DNA of 64,000 nucleotides, taken from NCBI RefSeq assembly GCF_900188245.1, contig NZ_FZOK01000006.1, positions 62,001 through 126,000 of the forward strand, written 5' to 3'. The notes beneath the pieces were generated by a model. That model was not told the origin of the DNA, made no database searches, and was given only the letters and a program-made list of their open reading frames with translations. Shown one piece after another: positions 35,080-44,554 of the stretch; the first letter of the stretch is position 1, and every line of letters begins with the position of its first letter. The stretch comes from Belliella buryatensis. GTDB lineage: Bacteria; Bacteroidota; Bacteroidia; Cytophagales; Cyclobacteriaceae. The position numbers and the translations under genes were made by a program.

Positions 35080-35153
35080 CGGAATGGACGGGACTCGAAC
35101 CCGCGACCTCCTGCGTGACAGGCAGGCATTCTAACCAGCTGAACTACCACTCC
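35080..35153 (-). tRNA. tRNA-Asp (GTC), copy 2
   Basis: The same 74 bases as copy 1, with anticodon GTC, the same G-U in the acceptor stem, discriminator G and no encoded CCA. It lies 59 bases upstream of copy 1 in transcription order, so the two are likely one unit. Confidence 0.97.
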
Positions 35154-35452
35154 TTTTGTTACCTTCTCGTTTGAAGTGATGCAAAGGTAGTATTTTGGCT
35201 TTTCATTGCAAAAAATCAATCAAAAAAAATGATTGGCACCTAGGTATAATTCTAACTTTCAAATAGATAAATTTAATTGATGTTTTGTTTTTGTTTTAAA
35301 AGGACGGGATTTGATGGTAGATTGAGGTATTATATGCTGATTTTTTTTCTCGCAATAGATTTTTCTAGGGGGATTAAAATGGAACCATCGATATAAAAAA
35401 GTTTCTAATCGGTATATTATTTTTATCTTTGCCTTAGTCAAAAACGCTTATT
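35154..35452. other. Gap between tRNA-Asp and accA
   Basis: 299 AT-rich bases. The left part should contain the tRNA promoter (leftward). TATCTTTG near the right end fits an accA promoter. No coding frame or structured RNA was recognised. Confidence 0.5.
35424..35431 (+). promoter_or_regulatory. -7 promoter box of accA
   Basis: TATCTTTG matches TAnnTTTG exactly, 21 bases before the accA ATG, again giving a very short leader. Confidence 0.5.
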
Positions 35453-36400
35453 ATGGTATTAGAATTTGAAAAACCAATTGCTGATCTTGAGACCAAGTTG
35501 CAAGAAATGAAAGACTTGGCAAAGGGTAGAAACATTGATTTGTCTGCTGATATTCAGTCGTTGGAAGAAAAAATACAAGCTTTGAAAAAAGAAACATTCC
35601 AGAATTTGACTAGATGGCAGCGGGTTCAGCTATCTAGACATGCAGATAGACCTTATGCCTTAGATTATGTTTATGAAATGACCAATGATTTCATAGAACT
35701 ACATGGAGACAGATCTGTCAAAGACGATAAAGCCATGATAGGTGGTTTAGGAGATTTGGACGGAAGAACAGTAATGTTTATCGGTCAGCAAAAAGGTAGG
35801 AATACCAAACAAAGGCAAGAGCGTAATTTTGGGATGGCGAATCCTGAAGGCTACAGAAAAGCACTTCGGTTGATGAAAATGGCTGAGAAGTTTGGAAAGC
35901 CTATTGTTACTTTGATTGATACGCCTGGTGCATTTCCTGGTTTGGAAGCTGAAGAAAGAGGACAAGGTGAAGCCATAGCTAGGAATATCAAAGAGATGTT
36001 CATGTTGAAGGTGCCTGTTATTTGTATCATCATAGGAGAGGGTGCTTCAGGTGGTGCTCTTGGAATTGCAATAGGAGATAGAGTATTGATGTTAGAGAAC
36101 ACCTGGTACTCAGTAATTTCTCCTGAATCATGTTCCTCTATTCTTTGGAGATCATGGGATTATAAAGAGCAAGCAGCAGAAGCTCTTAAACTCACCGCTC
36201 CTGATATGCAAAAGAATGGCCTAATAGATGGAATTATTGAGGAACCACTAGGAGGTGCACACAAGGATATGAAGAAAATGGCTAGGACGATTAAGACTTC
36301 AATCCTAGAAGCCTTAAAAGAACTGGATAAAATCAAAGCAGAAAAAAGAATTGACCAAAGGATTGATAAATTCTGCTCTATGGGGGTAGTTGTTGAATAA
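35453..36400 (+). CDS. accA: Acetyl-CoA carboxylase carboxyltransferase subunit alpha
   Basis: 315 residues. With AccD it transfers a carboxyl group from biotin to acetyl-CoA, making malonyl-CoA for fatty acid synthesis. A helical N-terminus ([19 protein letters not shown]) precedes the crotonase-type carboxyltransferase domain. The oxyanion and CoA-binding sequences are [26 protein letters not shown] and [15 protein letters not shown]. Length and motifs are standard. A single gene, apparently not linked to accD or accBC here. Confidence 0.97.
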   Translation: MVLEFEKPIADLETKLQEMKDLAKGRNIDLSADIQSLEEKIQALKKETFQNLTRWQRVQLSRHADRPYALDYVYEMTNDFIELHGDRSVKDDKAMIGGLGDLDGRTVMFIGQQKGRNTKQRQERNFGMANPEGYRKALRLMKMAEKFGKPIVTLIDTPGAFPGLEAEERGQGEAIARNIKEMFMLKVPVICIIIGEGASGGALGIAIGDRVLMLENTWYSVISPESCSSILWRSWDYKEQAAEALKLTAPDMQKNGLIDGIIEEPLGGAHKDMKKMARTIKTSILEALKELDKIKAEKRIDQRIDKFCSMGVVVE

Positions 36401-36489
36401 ATTATTCTGATCCCATAATAACTTAACTGAATGATTGAAAAATGAGGTGAAGTTATTATGGGATTTTTGTTTTTAGATAAAATAGAATT

Positions 36490-37335
36490 ATGAATTTGCA
36501 TGTTGTCAATACTGGATTTTTCAAGCTAGATGGAGGAGCCATGTTTGGTGTCGTACCCAAAACCCTATGGTCTAGAACCAATCCAGCTGATGAGAATAAT
36601 CTTTGTACATGGGCTATGAGATGTCTTCTAGTAGAAAATCAAGGCAGAATCGTATTGATTGACAATGGTATTGGGGATAAGCAGGATGCAAAGTTTTTTT
36701 CACATTATTACCTTCATGGAGATGTTTCCCTGAAGGGTTCTTTGAATCAATTAGGGTTAGACCGTGCAGACATTACAGATAATTTTCTTACACACCTACA
36801 TTTTGATCATTGTGGAGGAGGAGTGAGTTATGTAAATGGAGTTCCGGATCATTTTCAAATGACATTTCCAAATGCCAAATATTGGACGAATGCTGATCAT
36901 TGGAATTGGGCCACTGTACCCAATGCAAGAGAGAAAGCCTCTTTCCTAGAAGAGAATATTTTTCCTATGCAAGAGAGTGGTCAGCTTGCATTTCTTGATA
37001 TTGAATCACCACAGCTTTTTGAGGGATTTGAATTTTTTACTGTAGACGGCCATACTGATAAGCAAATGATTCCAAAAATCCGGTATAAAGATAAAACAAT
37101 CGTTTTTGCAGCAGATTTACTTCCATCGGTAGGTCATATACCACTTCCATATGTGATGGGATATGATACCAGACCTTTACTGACTTTAAAAGAAAAGAAA
37201 AGATTTTTGGAAGAGGCAGCAGCCAATCAATATATCATATTCTTGGAACACGACCCACAATTCGAATGTTGTACCGTGAAAATGACAGAAAAGGGTGTCC
37301 GACTAGATCAAACTTTCCAACTCAATGAAATCTAA
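36490..37335 (+). CDS. MBL-fold metallo-hydrolase
   Basis: 281 residues. The metal-binding motif THLHFDHCGGG has H102, H104, D106 and H107; a later FTVDGHTDKQ and a final HDP add further ligands. This is the large metallo-beta-lactamase superfamily: lactonases, hydrolases and glyoxalase-like enzymes. It is closest in look to the quorum-quenching lactonase/methyl parathion hydrolase branch, but that is not decisive. It overlaps the patatin gene by 11 bases. Confidence 0.88.
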   Translation: MNLHVVNTGFFKLDGGAMFGVVPKTLWSRTNPADENNLCTWAMRCLLVENQGRIVLIDNGIGDKQDAKFFSHYYLHGDVSLKGSLNQLGLDRADITDNFLTHLHFDHCGGGVSYVNGVPDHFQMTFPNAKYWTNADHWNWATVPNAREKASFLEENIFPMQESGQLAFLDIESPQLFEGFEFFTVDGHTDKQMIPKIRYKDKTIVFAADLLPSVGHIPLPYVMGYDTRPLLTLKEKKRFLEEAAANQYIIFLEHDPQFECCTVKMTEKGVRLDQTFQLNEI

Positions 37336-38128
37336 TCCAAAAATTGGCCTTGCTTTCTCCGGTGGAGGAATAAGAGGCATTGCTCATCTTGGCGTGATTA
37401 AGGCATTGGACGAATATGGCATCAAAGCGGATCAAGTGAGTGGAAGTAGCGCTGGAGCTATAGCTGGAGCCATGTACTGCAATGGGTATACAGCAGAAGA
37501 AATTTACGAAGCTATTATCAAAACTAATTACTTCAAATTCATGCGTCCAGCTATAAGTTGGACAGGTATATTGAAGATGGATACTGTAGTTGAGCTTTTT
37601 AATAAATATTTCCCTGTTGATGATTTTTCTGCACTTAAAATCCCTTTGACAGTCGCTGCTACTGATATTAAAAGAGGGAAGGTAGTGTATTTTTCTAAAG
37701 GTCCACTGATCAAGCCTGTGATGGCGTCTTCTTGTATCCCTGGAATGTTTGACCCAATTGAAATTGATGGAAGATATTATGTTGATGGAGGCGTATTGAA
37801 TAATATGCCAGTCGAGCCCCATGATGGAGTCTGTGATGTGATCATAGGAGTCAATTGTAATCATTTGCCAGAAGAACATAACATCAAAAACATCAAGAAT
37901 TTAATCGAAAGGACAGTAATCATGTCCATGAATTATAATGTTTATAGTAGAAAAAATAAATGTGATTTTTTCATAGAGCCTCAAGGCTTAGCAAAATACG
38001 GTGTATTTGATATCAAAAAATCTAAAGATATTTTTGAAGCTGGATATAAGGCAACATGTGAATACATAGAATCTAACCCTGAGTTTAGGTCATTAGGGAA
38101 ATCCGAACAAAAAGTAGAAGTCAAATGA
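37325..38128 (+). CDS. Patatin-like phospholipase
   Basis: 267 residues of the RssA-like patatin group. The glycine-rich oxyanion loop GGGIRG is near 14-19, the nucleophile S42 lies in GSSAG, and the dyad partner D154 in DGG. It hydrolyses acyl esters of phospholipids. There is no signal peptide, so it works on the cytoplasmic side. It overlaps the genes on both sides (11 and 4 bases), which implies one coupled operon for lipid turnover. Confidence 0.92.
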   Translation: MKSNPKIGLAFSGGGIRGIAHLGVIKALDEYGIKADQVSGSSAGAIAGAMYCNGYTAEEIYEAIIKTNYFKFMRPAISWTGILKMDTVVELFNKYFPVDDFSALKIPLTVAATDIKRGKVVYFSKGPLIKPVMASSCIPGMFDPIEIDGRYYVDGGVLNNMPVEPHDGVCDVIIGVNCNHLPEEHNIKNIKNLIERTVIMSMNYNVYSRKNKCDFFIEPQGLAKYGVFDIKKSKDIFEAGYKATCEYIESNPEFRSLGKSEQKVEVK

Positions 38129-38685
38129 TGAAGTTCCTATCAAATGTGGTGTTTTGGCTAACGGGCTGGAAATTTGTGTCTGTATGGCCAAGAGAGTTGA
38201 AAAAAGCTGTTTTAATAGCTATTCCTCATACAAGTAATTGGGATTTACTTTATGCCAGAGCTGCCTTTTATTTGATGGATGTACCAGTTAAGTTTACCAT
38301 AAAAAAAGAAGTAATGGTAGGACCTTTAGGTTGGTTGATCAAGTCTTTGGGAGGTATTGGCATTGATAGGAAAAGAACTCCTGGTAAAAAGAAGCAGACT
38401 TATACAGAGCTGATGATTAATTTGCTTAAAGAAACTGATGAGTTAGTCATGATGGTCACACCTGAAGGAACAAGAAGCTATGCACCCAAATGGAAATCAG
38501 GTTTTTATCATATTGCTCTTGGTGCTCGGGTACCTGTTGTGGTTGGTTATCTAGACTATAAAAAGAAGGAAGCTGGATTAGGCCCTATCATTATGCCTGA
38601 CGGTAATATGGATGCACAAATCGAAGAAATGAAAGCTTTTGGGCGCACCGTAACTGCCAAATATCCAGAGCAAGGAATTAGATGA
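38125..38685 (+). CDS. PlsC-like 1-acyl-glycerol-3-phosphate acyltransferase
   Basis: A 186-residue membrane-associated acyltransferase. The catalytic HX4D is H35-T-S-N-W-D40; the substrate-binding segments are GIGIDRKR and VTPEGTRS. It is shorter than classical PlsC but matches the small glycerol acyltransferase forms of Bacteroidota. The ATGA overlap with the patatin gene suggests that a lipase and a re-acylating enzyme are made together. The acyl acceptor is not certain. Confidence 0.88.
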   Translation: MMKFLSNVVFWLTGWKFVSVWPRELKKAVLIAIPHTSNWDLLYARAAFYLMDVPVKFTIKKEVMVGPLGWLIKSLGGIGIDRKRTPGKKKQTYTELMINLLKETDELVMMVTPEGTRSYAPKWKSGFYHIALGARVPVVVGYLDYKKKEAGLGPIIMPDGNMDAQIEEMKAFGRTVTAKYPEQGIR

Positions 38686-38716
38686 TTTAAAGTTTTTAAT
38701 GTGAGTTTGTTTAAAG

Positions 38717-39745
38717 TTAATTTACTCTAGCCAAATCCATTTCAGTTTTAGCTTTTATACCAACAATATTTTCAAGAAAAGAAATCGTTGCATCTCTTAC
38801 GGCTTGCCAATCTTTTGAAGTGATTTCTGAAGCGATCACGTGGTCCCCTGATTCTGGGAAGGGAGATTTTAATTTTTGTTCAGATAAAGTACTCACCGAT
38901 TCAAACATTTCAAGCATTTTTGGCACAGACACCACAAAGTCCTGTTCTTGATCATTTTTATAATAGTATCCCAAGAATAATGGCTGCTTGATTTTTTTGA
39001 ATGTCTGCTCGTTCATAGTACTCCTTAAAAGAACTCCCAAACTAACATAACTATTCAAGTGATATTCCTCTGACCAGTATTTAGCCTTTTCACCTTCTCG
39101 TTGATTGATGCGCATGCCGTCTTTGATTAAGAAGTTTTCAGCGAGGTATTTATTCCAAGGTTGAAAAAATCTATCTAAGGCTTTCCCACCTTCTTCCACT
39201 GCTGGTGAGTATAGAATCAAAGCTTTCATGTCGGGTCTTTCTGCAGCCAAATTCAAACTCAATGCTCCCCCCATGGAAGTTCCAATAACGATCACACTGT
39301 CTCCAATGCTTTTTCCTATCATGTAAGCTTCCCTAGCTGCTTCTAGTAAAAGCTTTGCTGATAGGTGTTTCATGGCATCAGGTCTTGATATACCATGTTC
39401 TGGAAGCCTAGCCAAGTAGAGATTTGCATTGAAATATTCTGCAACCTGTTCATGCACTGGCGAACCTTCCTTTTCGCTAGCACCGAAACCATGAATATAA
39501 ACAATGGAGTAGGGTGTTTTAGTCTTACTAGAATCAGCCCAGACTATTCTAGCACTTGTGCCAGGCTTCAGCCCAGTAACAGTATCCTCTATTGCCTTGA
39601 TGTAATTTTCTAAGAGTGTTGGATCGGTGGGGATTTGGTGATACTCCCCAGACAAGTCTTCGATTTCAGCCTTCGGGCCAAGCATATAAACAATAGCAAG
39701 TAGCATTGCAATGGCCATGATGATTGTGAGTATTCGTTTAAGCAT
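38717..39745 (-). CDS. Alpha/beta hydrolase with N-terminal membrane anchor
   Basis: 342 residues. A hydrophobic N-terminal helix (about 4-22) anchors or exports the protein. The alpha/beta-hydrolase domain has the oxyanion HGFGAS (85-90), the nucleophile S157 in GTSMGG and a late acid/His pair (ESGDHV). It resembles esterase/lysophospholipase-type hydrolases. It faces the lipid operon convergently; substrate unknown. Confidence 0.85.
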   Translation of the reverse strand: MLKRILTIIMAIAMLLAIVYMLGPKAEIEDLSGEYHQIPTDPTLLENYIKAIEDTVTGLKPGTSARIVWADSSKTKTPYSIVYIHGFGASEKEGSPVHEQVAEYFNANLYLARLPEHGISRPDAMKHLSAKLLLEAAREAYMIGKSIGDSVIVIGTSMGGALSLNLAAERPDMKALILYSPAVEEGGKALDRFFQPWNKYLAENFLIKDGMRINQREGEKAKYWSEEYHLNSYVSLGVLLRSTMNEQTFKKIKQPLFLGYYYKNDQEQDFVVSVPKMLEMFESVSTLSEQKLKSPFPESGDHVIASEITSKDWQAVRDATISFLENIVGIKAKTEMDLARVN

Positions 39746-39884
39746 AAATATAGGGTTACTTATTAAAAGGGTTACTTCTATTTCATGTTTTGATAGTTCA
39801 AAGATAGTCTTTTCAATTTTGTTTACTTTTATAATATTTCACGCTATATTTTTTACATTTGAGTAATCGCTCAATTCAACTCAT

Positions 39885-41534
39885 ATGAAAATTCAAATAC
39901 ATTATTTATTAACATTAAGCATAGCTACGGTACTTTTTAATGCTTGTCAAAATCAGGGAACAGAGACTTATCAATTTCAAGTCAATGACATAGAAGATCA
40001 TATCATCACCTTATCTTCAGATGACTTTCTTGGTCGGATGCCATTTACAGAGGGGGAGGAGCTGACTACTTCCTATTTGGTTAATGAATTTAAAAATCTT
40101 GGACTTGAACCTGGAAATGGAGATTCATTTTTTCAAGAAGTACCAATGGTGTCTATTCTAGCTACTCCTGCAGCGCAGATGACAATCAGTTCTGAGAAAG
40201 AGAAAATAAGATTGGATGGATTGAAGGATTATGTGATTTGGACACAAAGGACTGATCCAAGCGTTGGCTTCGAAGATGTTGAACTCGTTTTTGCGGGTTT
40301 TGGAATAGTTGCACCAGAATATGATTGGGATGATTATAAAGGGCTCAATGTTAAAGACAAGATCGTAGTAGTTCTGGTGAATGATCCAGGTTTTGGGACT
40401 GATGATGAAGCTTTTTTCAAGGGAAATACCATGACTTATTATGGTAGATGGACCTATAAATATGAAGAAGCTATCAGGCAGGGAGCTTTGGGATGTTTGA
40501 TCGTTCATAATACCATCCCAGCTGGTTATGGATTCAATGTGGTGCAAAATAGCTGGAATACTTCTAAACTTTACCTAGATGATAGGGGAAAAGAATCTTA
40601 CAAACTTGCTTTTGAAGGTTGGATTACCTTGCCAGTTGCGAATAGACTTTTTGAAATGGCTGGATTGAATGAAAGAGAGATGCTAGCGAAAGCGCGGAAG
40701 GTTGATTTTGAACCTATTGCAATGAATTTGAAAGCTACAAGCTTAATTGAAGTAAGTGCTTCCTATAATACTAGCAAAAACGTCATGGCCAAAATTACTG
40801 GTAAAACTGCTCCAGATGAGGTGATTATTTATACGGCCCATTGGGATCACTTAGGGATCGGAAAGCCGGATGAATTTGGAGATAGCCTTTATAATGGTGC
40901 ATTAGACAATGCCAGTGGGACGGCCGCTCTATTGGCTATGGCTAAAGCTTTTAAAAATGATGCTCAGACAGATCGGACAGTGGCTTTTCTTGCAGTAACT
41001 GCTGAAGAGCAAGGTCTATGGGGTTCGGCCTATTACGCTCAAAACCCGATCTTCCCAAAGGAAAAGACAGTGGCCAATATCAATATGGACGGCATCAATC
41101 CTTACGGGAAAATGAAAGATGTATCTTTGATTGGTATGGGTCAATCTACATTAGAAGATATTCTTATTGAAGAATTGGAAAAAGTGGAGAGATATGCTTC
41201 CCCTGACCCAACTCCATCAGCTGGCTTTTATTTCAGGTCTGACCATTTCAATTTTGCAAAAATTGGAATTCCAGCCCTCTATATCGGAACTGGTATTGAT
41301 CATTTTGAAAAAGGAAAAGAATATGGTAAGCAGCTTCAAGAAGAATACACTGCAAAATATTATCACAAGCCATCTGATGAATATGACCCAAGTCGCTGGA
41401 ACCTTGATGGGGCAGTAGATGATGTGCAGCTTTTATATCAAGTAGGAAGGAGGCTAGCCAACGATTCTAACTGGCCTCAATGGAAGCCAGGTTCAGAGTT
41501 TAAGGCGGTTAGAGAGGCATATTTAAACAAATAA
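39885..41534 (+). CDS. M28 zinc aminopeptidase, lipoprotein
   Basis: 549 residues. The lipoprotein signal ends in FNAC. A PA (protease-associated) domain lies at about 125-270. The M28 domain has its zinc ligands in HWDHLG (H319), the ALDNASG motif (D341), AEEQG (catalytic E374, ligand E375) and a late SDHFNF. It removes N-terminal residues from peptides outside the inner membrane. The next gene starts 4 bases after its stop, so the two are co-transcribed. Confidence 0.94.
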   Translation: MKIQIHYLLTLSIATVLFNACQNQGTETYQFQVNDIEDHIITLSSDDFLGRMPFTEGEELTTSYLVNEFKNLGLEPGNGDSFFQEVPMVSILATPAAQMTISSEKEKIRLDGLKDYVIWTQRTDPSVGFEDVELVFAGFGIVAPEYDWDDYKGLNVKDKIVVVLVNDPGFGTDDEAFFKGNTMTYYGRWTYKYEEAIRQGALGCLIVHNTIPAGYGFNVVQNSWNTSKLYLDDRGKESYKLAFEGWITLPVANRLFEMAGLNEREMLAKARKVDFEPIAMNLKATSLIEVSASYNTSKNVMAKITGKTAPDEVIIYTAHWDHLGIGKPDEFGDSLYNGALDNASGTAALLAMAKAFKNDAQTDRTVAFLAVTAEEQGLWGSAYYAQNPIFPKEKTVANINMDGINPYGKMKDVSLIGMGQSTLEDILIEELEKVERYASPDPTPSAGFYFRSDHFNFAKIGIPALYIGTGIDHFEKGKEYGKQLQEEYTAKYYHKPSDEYDPSRWNLDGAVDDVQLLYQVGRRLANDSNWPQWKPGSEFKAVREAYLNK

Positions 41535-41538
41535 GTTT

Positions 41539-42063
41539 GTGCATCTTAGAATAATATTTCTCGGTATAGCATTGATTGTCCTGAGTTTTGGGCAGCTGAA
41601 GTCTCAAGACTTTATTCCTTATCGTTCAGTTTATGTAGAACTTGGAGGTGCTGGACTTCCATATTCATTCAATTACGATTTCAGGTTTGACAAAAAAGAT
41701 ATTCATTCTTGGGGTATGAGAGTTGGCGCGGGTGGTTATGCGTTTTTTGAGGGGGATAAGTTTTTCTCACTTCCTGTTTTAGTAAACAAGCTATATGGTC
41801 CAGGCCCAGGTTATTTTGAAATGGGAGCTGGGTTAACTCTCGTGGCATTTAGCAGTTCTAAGCCAAACTCTAGAAGTGACTTCACTCAATTTGTTTTGCC
41901 ATTTGATGGCTCACCTAATATGATGGGCGTGATGAGCTTTGGGTATAGACACCTTCCAAAGCAAGGTGGGTTTACTTGGAGGACCAATTTGAACCCTATT
42001 TTTAACACCAAAGGGTTTTGGCCTTTATGGATAGGGTTAGGAATTGGATATGCCTTTCAATAA
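41539..42063 (+). CDS. Exported protein of unknown function, probably outer-membrane beta-barrel
   Basis: 174 residues from a GTG start, chosen because no ATG lies in frame before the signal peptide. The signal (LGIALIVLSFGQLKSQ) is cleavable. The mature part alternates aromatic and glycine-rich strands (YVELGGAGLPYSFNYDFRF; WGMRVGAGGYAFF) and ends in aromatic GIGYAFQ, like small outer-membrane barrels. No family was recognised. It lies directly downstream of the M28 peptidase. Confidence 0.65.
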   Translation: MHLRIIFLGIALIVLSFGQLKSQDFIPYRSVYVELGGAGLPYSFNYDFRFDKKDIHSWGMRVGAGGYAFFEGDKFFSLPVLVNKLYGPGPGYFEMGAGLTLVAFSSSKPNSRSDFTQFVLPFDGSPNMMGVMSFGYRHLPKQGGFTWRTNLNPIFNTKGFWPLWIGLGIGYAFQ

Positions 42064-42171
42064 GTAATAAGACCGTTTTTTGAATTTCTTGTTAGTATTA
42101 CAAACAAAAAATGAATTTTTGTAAACTCTTTTATTACCTTGATCGTTACAGAGTTTGTTTTGGTAAAAATT

Positions 42172-42852
42172 ATGGAAAAATTACTTAAAAACATGCGGGT
42201 CGATGTGAATGAGAAAATTTACATGAAAGATCCTTTTAGTTCTGATTTGGGTAAGGAAATAGTCAATAATAGCCTTGAATTGATTCCTGAGTTAGGACTT
42301 GAAAATTTTACTTTTAAAAAGTTAGCCTTAAGGATTGGTTGTACAGAAGCCGCCATTTACCGATATTTCGAAAATAAGCACAAGCTCATGCTATTTTTGA
42401 CTTTGTGGTATTGGGGTTTCTTGGAACAAAATCTTGTTCTATCCACTTTAAATCTCAGTGATCCAAAAGAAAGGTTGAAAATTGCCATTAAGATTTTGGT
42501 CACAGGTCCGATTTATAAAATCAATGATTATGTGGATCCTATTTCTTTAAAAAAATTGGTTATCGACGAATCAACCAAAGCTTATATGACCAAAGAAGTA
42601 GATGCTGATTATAAAAATGGTTTCTTTAACCTATACAATAGGCTAGGTGAGCGAATCGCGAATATTATTCTTGAAATAAACCCAAACTATGAATTCCCTA
42701 AAACACTGGTTTCTACAGTAATGGAATCAAGTCTATTACAATCTTATTATTCAGAACATATTCCAAGTCTTACTGATATTCACCCCATGGATAGTAAGAA
42801 AGTGGAGTTTTTCCAAAAACTTGTATTTAAAGCCATAGAAAATGAAAATTGA
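42172..42852 (+). CDS. TetR/AcrR-family regulator
   Basis: 226 residues from ATG 42172; an upstream TTG in frame is less likely. The N-terminal HTH covers about 25-70 (LGLENFTFKKLALRIGCTEAAIYRYFENK), the rest is a divergent ligand-binding/dimer domain. It overlaps the ABC transporter gene by 11 bases and so heads the export operon it likely represses. The ligand is unknown. Confidence 0.88.
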   Translation: MEKLLKNMRVDVNEKIYMKDPFSSDLGKEIVNNSLELIPELGLENFTFKKLALRIGCTEAAIYRYFENKHKLMLFLTLWYWGFLEQNLVLSTLNLSDPKERLKIAIKILVTGPIYKINDYVDPISLKKLVIDESTKAYMTKEVDADYKNGFFNLYNRLGERIANIILEINPNYEFPKTLVSTVMESSLLQSYYSEHIPSLTDIHPMDSKKVEFFQKLVFKAIENEN

Positions 42853-44542
42853 AGTAGCACTTACTCCTCTGAAAAGATTTATGAGATTTCTTGAAGAGGA
42901 AAAGAGAGATGTTTATGCTATTTATTTCTACGCAATCCTCAATGGTATTGTCTCCTTAAGTTTGCCTTTGGGCATTCAAGCCATATTGAATTTTATCTTA
43001 GGAGGAAGAATATCGACATCTTGGGTAATTCTAGTTGTAGTAGTAGGAGCTGGGATTTCATTTGGTGGTTTTCTCCAAATCAGTCAGCTGTATCTTACTG
43101 AGAAACTTCAACAACGAATCTTTACCAAGTCTGGGTTCAGTTTTGCTTATAGACTTCCGAGGCTAAAATTAGATGCTTTGCATGATAAGCACGCTCCAGA
43201 TCTTGTCAATAGATTTTTTGATGCAGTCAATTTACAAAAGGGGCTTGCAAAGATTTTGATTGACTTCTCCACAGCCTCTATACAGGTTTTCTTTGGTTTA
43301 TTATTGCTTGCACTTTATCACCCATTCTTCATCATCTTCGGGTTTATTCTGATCCTATTATTGATTTTGATTTTCTATTTCACCAGCCCCAAAGGAATGG
43401 AAACCTCCTTGAAGGAATCTACCTCTAAGTATAAAGTTGCTTATTGGCTTGAAGAAATAGGCAGGACTATGGCTACTTTTAAGTTGGCAGGGACATCTAA
43501 GCTTCCTTTTATGAGAGTAGACAAGCTTTTACAAACTTATGTGGAATTTAGAAATAAGCACTTTGCTGTGCTGATTTTTCAATACAAGATATTGATTGCT
43601 TTTAAAGTTCTAATTGTATGTTCTTTGCTCGTAGCAGGTAGTTTGCTATTGATTAATAATGAAATCAGTATTGGCCAATTTGTTGCAGCTGAGATTATTA
43701 TTGTATTAGTCGTGGGTTCAGTTGAAAAATTAATTTTGACACTGGAAACTGTATATGATACCCTAACAGCTACTGAAAAAATGGGCCAAATCATGGATTT
43801 ACCTGTTGAAAGAATAGAAGGTACTGATAAATCATTGACAAGTGAATTTACAGGTTTAGAGTTCAAAGTGCAAAATGTAACCTATCAATCAAGAGATCTT
43901 CAGATCAATATATTAGATGATGTGTCATTTCATTTGAAGACAGGCGAAAAAGTGATTCTCACTGGGACAAGTGGAAGCGGTAAAAGTACGCTGATGTATC
44001 TTATGGCTGGATTATACTCTGAATATAAGGGTAAGATCTTTGTCAACGGACTTCCGATTGATATGATGAATTTGGATAAATTTAGAAGCTTTGTAGGAGA
44101 CAGTTTGACACATCAATCTATTTTTCATGGTTCCATTTATGAAAATATCACGCTTGGCAAAGATGTAGAGTCCAAACAGTTGAAGGAAATTATAGAATTG
44201 GTTGGTTTAAAGGAATATGTCTTTGCATTAAACGATGACCTAAACACTATGCTAATGCCTGAAGGAAAAGGCCTAAGTAAAAAGATTATTAGCAAGATTA
44301 TCATGGCTAGATGTCTAGTAGGTAACCCTAAGGCATTGATTCTAGAAGACTTATTTACTTATTTTGATCCTGAGTTGAAGAAAAGTATTGGAGATTATAT
44401 CCTAGCAGGCCCTTGGACAACCATGATGATATCTGATGATATGGATTTGCTTAAGAAAGCACCAAGAGTAATCGAATTGAGCAATGGTAAAGTAGTCTTT
44501 GACGGTCCAAGTGAAGCTTATTTTGAATTTAAAAACCTTTAA
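42842..44542 (+). CDS. ABC transporter (export type) with degenerate ATPase motifs
   Basis: 566 residues: six TM helices (about 20-310) fused to a nucleotide-binding domain, with no N-terminal peptidase domain. The Walker A is normal (GTSGSGKST, K381). The signature loop reads LSKKI (478-482) instead of LSGGQ, Walker B reads LILED with D/E order reversed, and the switch position after TMMIS is D532 rather than His. Such NBDs usually bind but barely hydrolyse ATP. The gene leads into HlyD- and TolC-like genes 12 and 6 bases apart, so it should be the inner-membrane part of a type I-like exporter. Homodimer function with these motifs is doubtful. Confidence 0.85.
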   Translation: MKIEVALTPLKRFMRFLEEEKRDVYAIYFYAILNGIVSLSLPLGIQAILNFILGGRISTSWVILVVVVGAGISFGGFLQISQLYLTEKLQQRIFTKSGFSFAYRLPRLKLDALHDKHAPDLVNRFFDAVNLQKGLAKILIDFSTASIQVFFGLLLLALYHPFFIIFGFILILLLILIFYFTSPKGMETSLKESTSKYKVAYWLEEIGRTMATFKLAGTSKLPFMRVDKLLQTYVEFRNKHFAVLIFQYKILIAFKVLIVCSLLVAGSLLLINNEISIGQFVAAEIIIVLVVGSVEKLILTLETVYDTLTATEKMGQIMDLPVERIEGTDKSLTSEFTGLEFKVQNVTYQSRDLQINILDDVSFHLKTGEKVILTGTSGSGKSTLMYLMAGLYSEYKGKIFVNGLPIDMMNLDKFRSFVGDSLTHQSIFHGSIYENITLGKDVESKQLKEIIELVGLKEYVFALNDDLNTMLMPEGKGLSKKIISKIIMARCLVGNPKALILEDLFTYFDPELKKSIGDYILAGPWTTMMISDDMDLLKKAPRVIELSNGKVVFDGPSEAYFEFKNL

Positions 44543-44554
44543 TCTTCTAGCCCT

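Noticed and set aside
34841-35219. Two similar short minus-strand frames with a shared CHAGGRGFESRPF stretch
   Set aside because: They are translations of the two identical tRNA-Asp genes, a familiar false-positive.
37322-37879. 185-residue minus-strand frame
   Set aside because: Lies opposite the patatin gene with all its motifs; not independent coding sequence.
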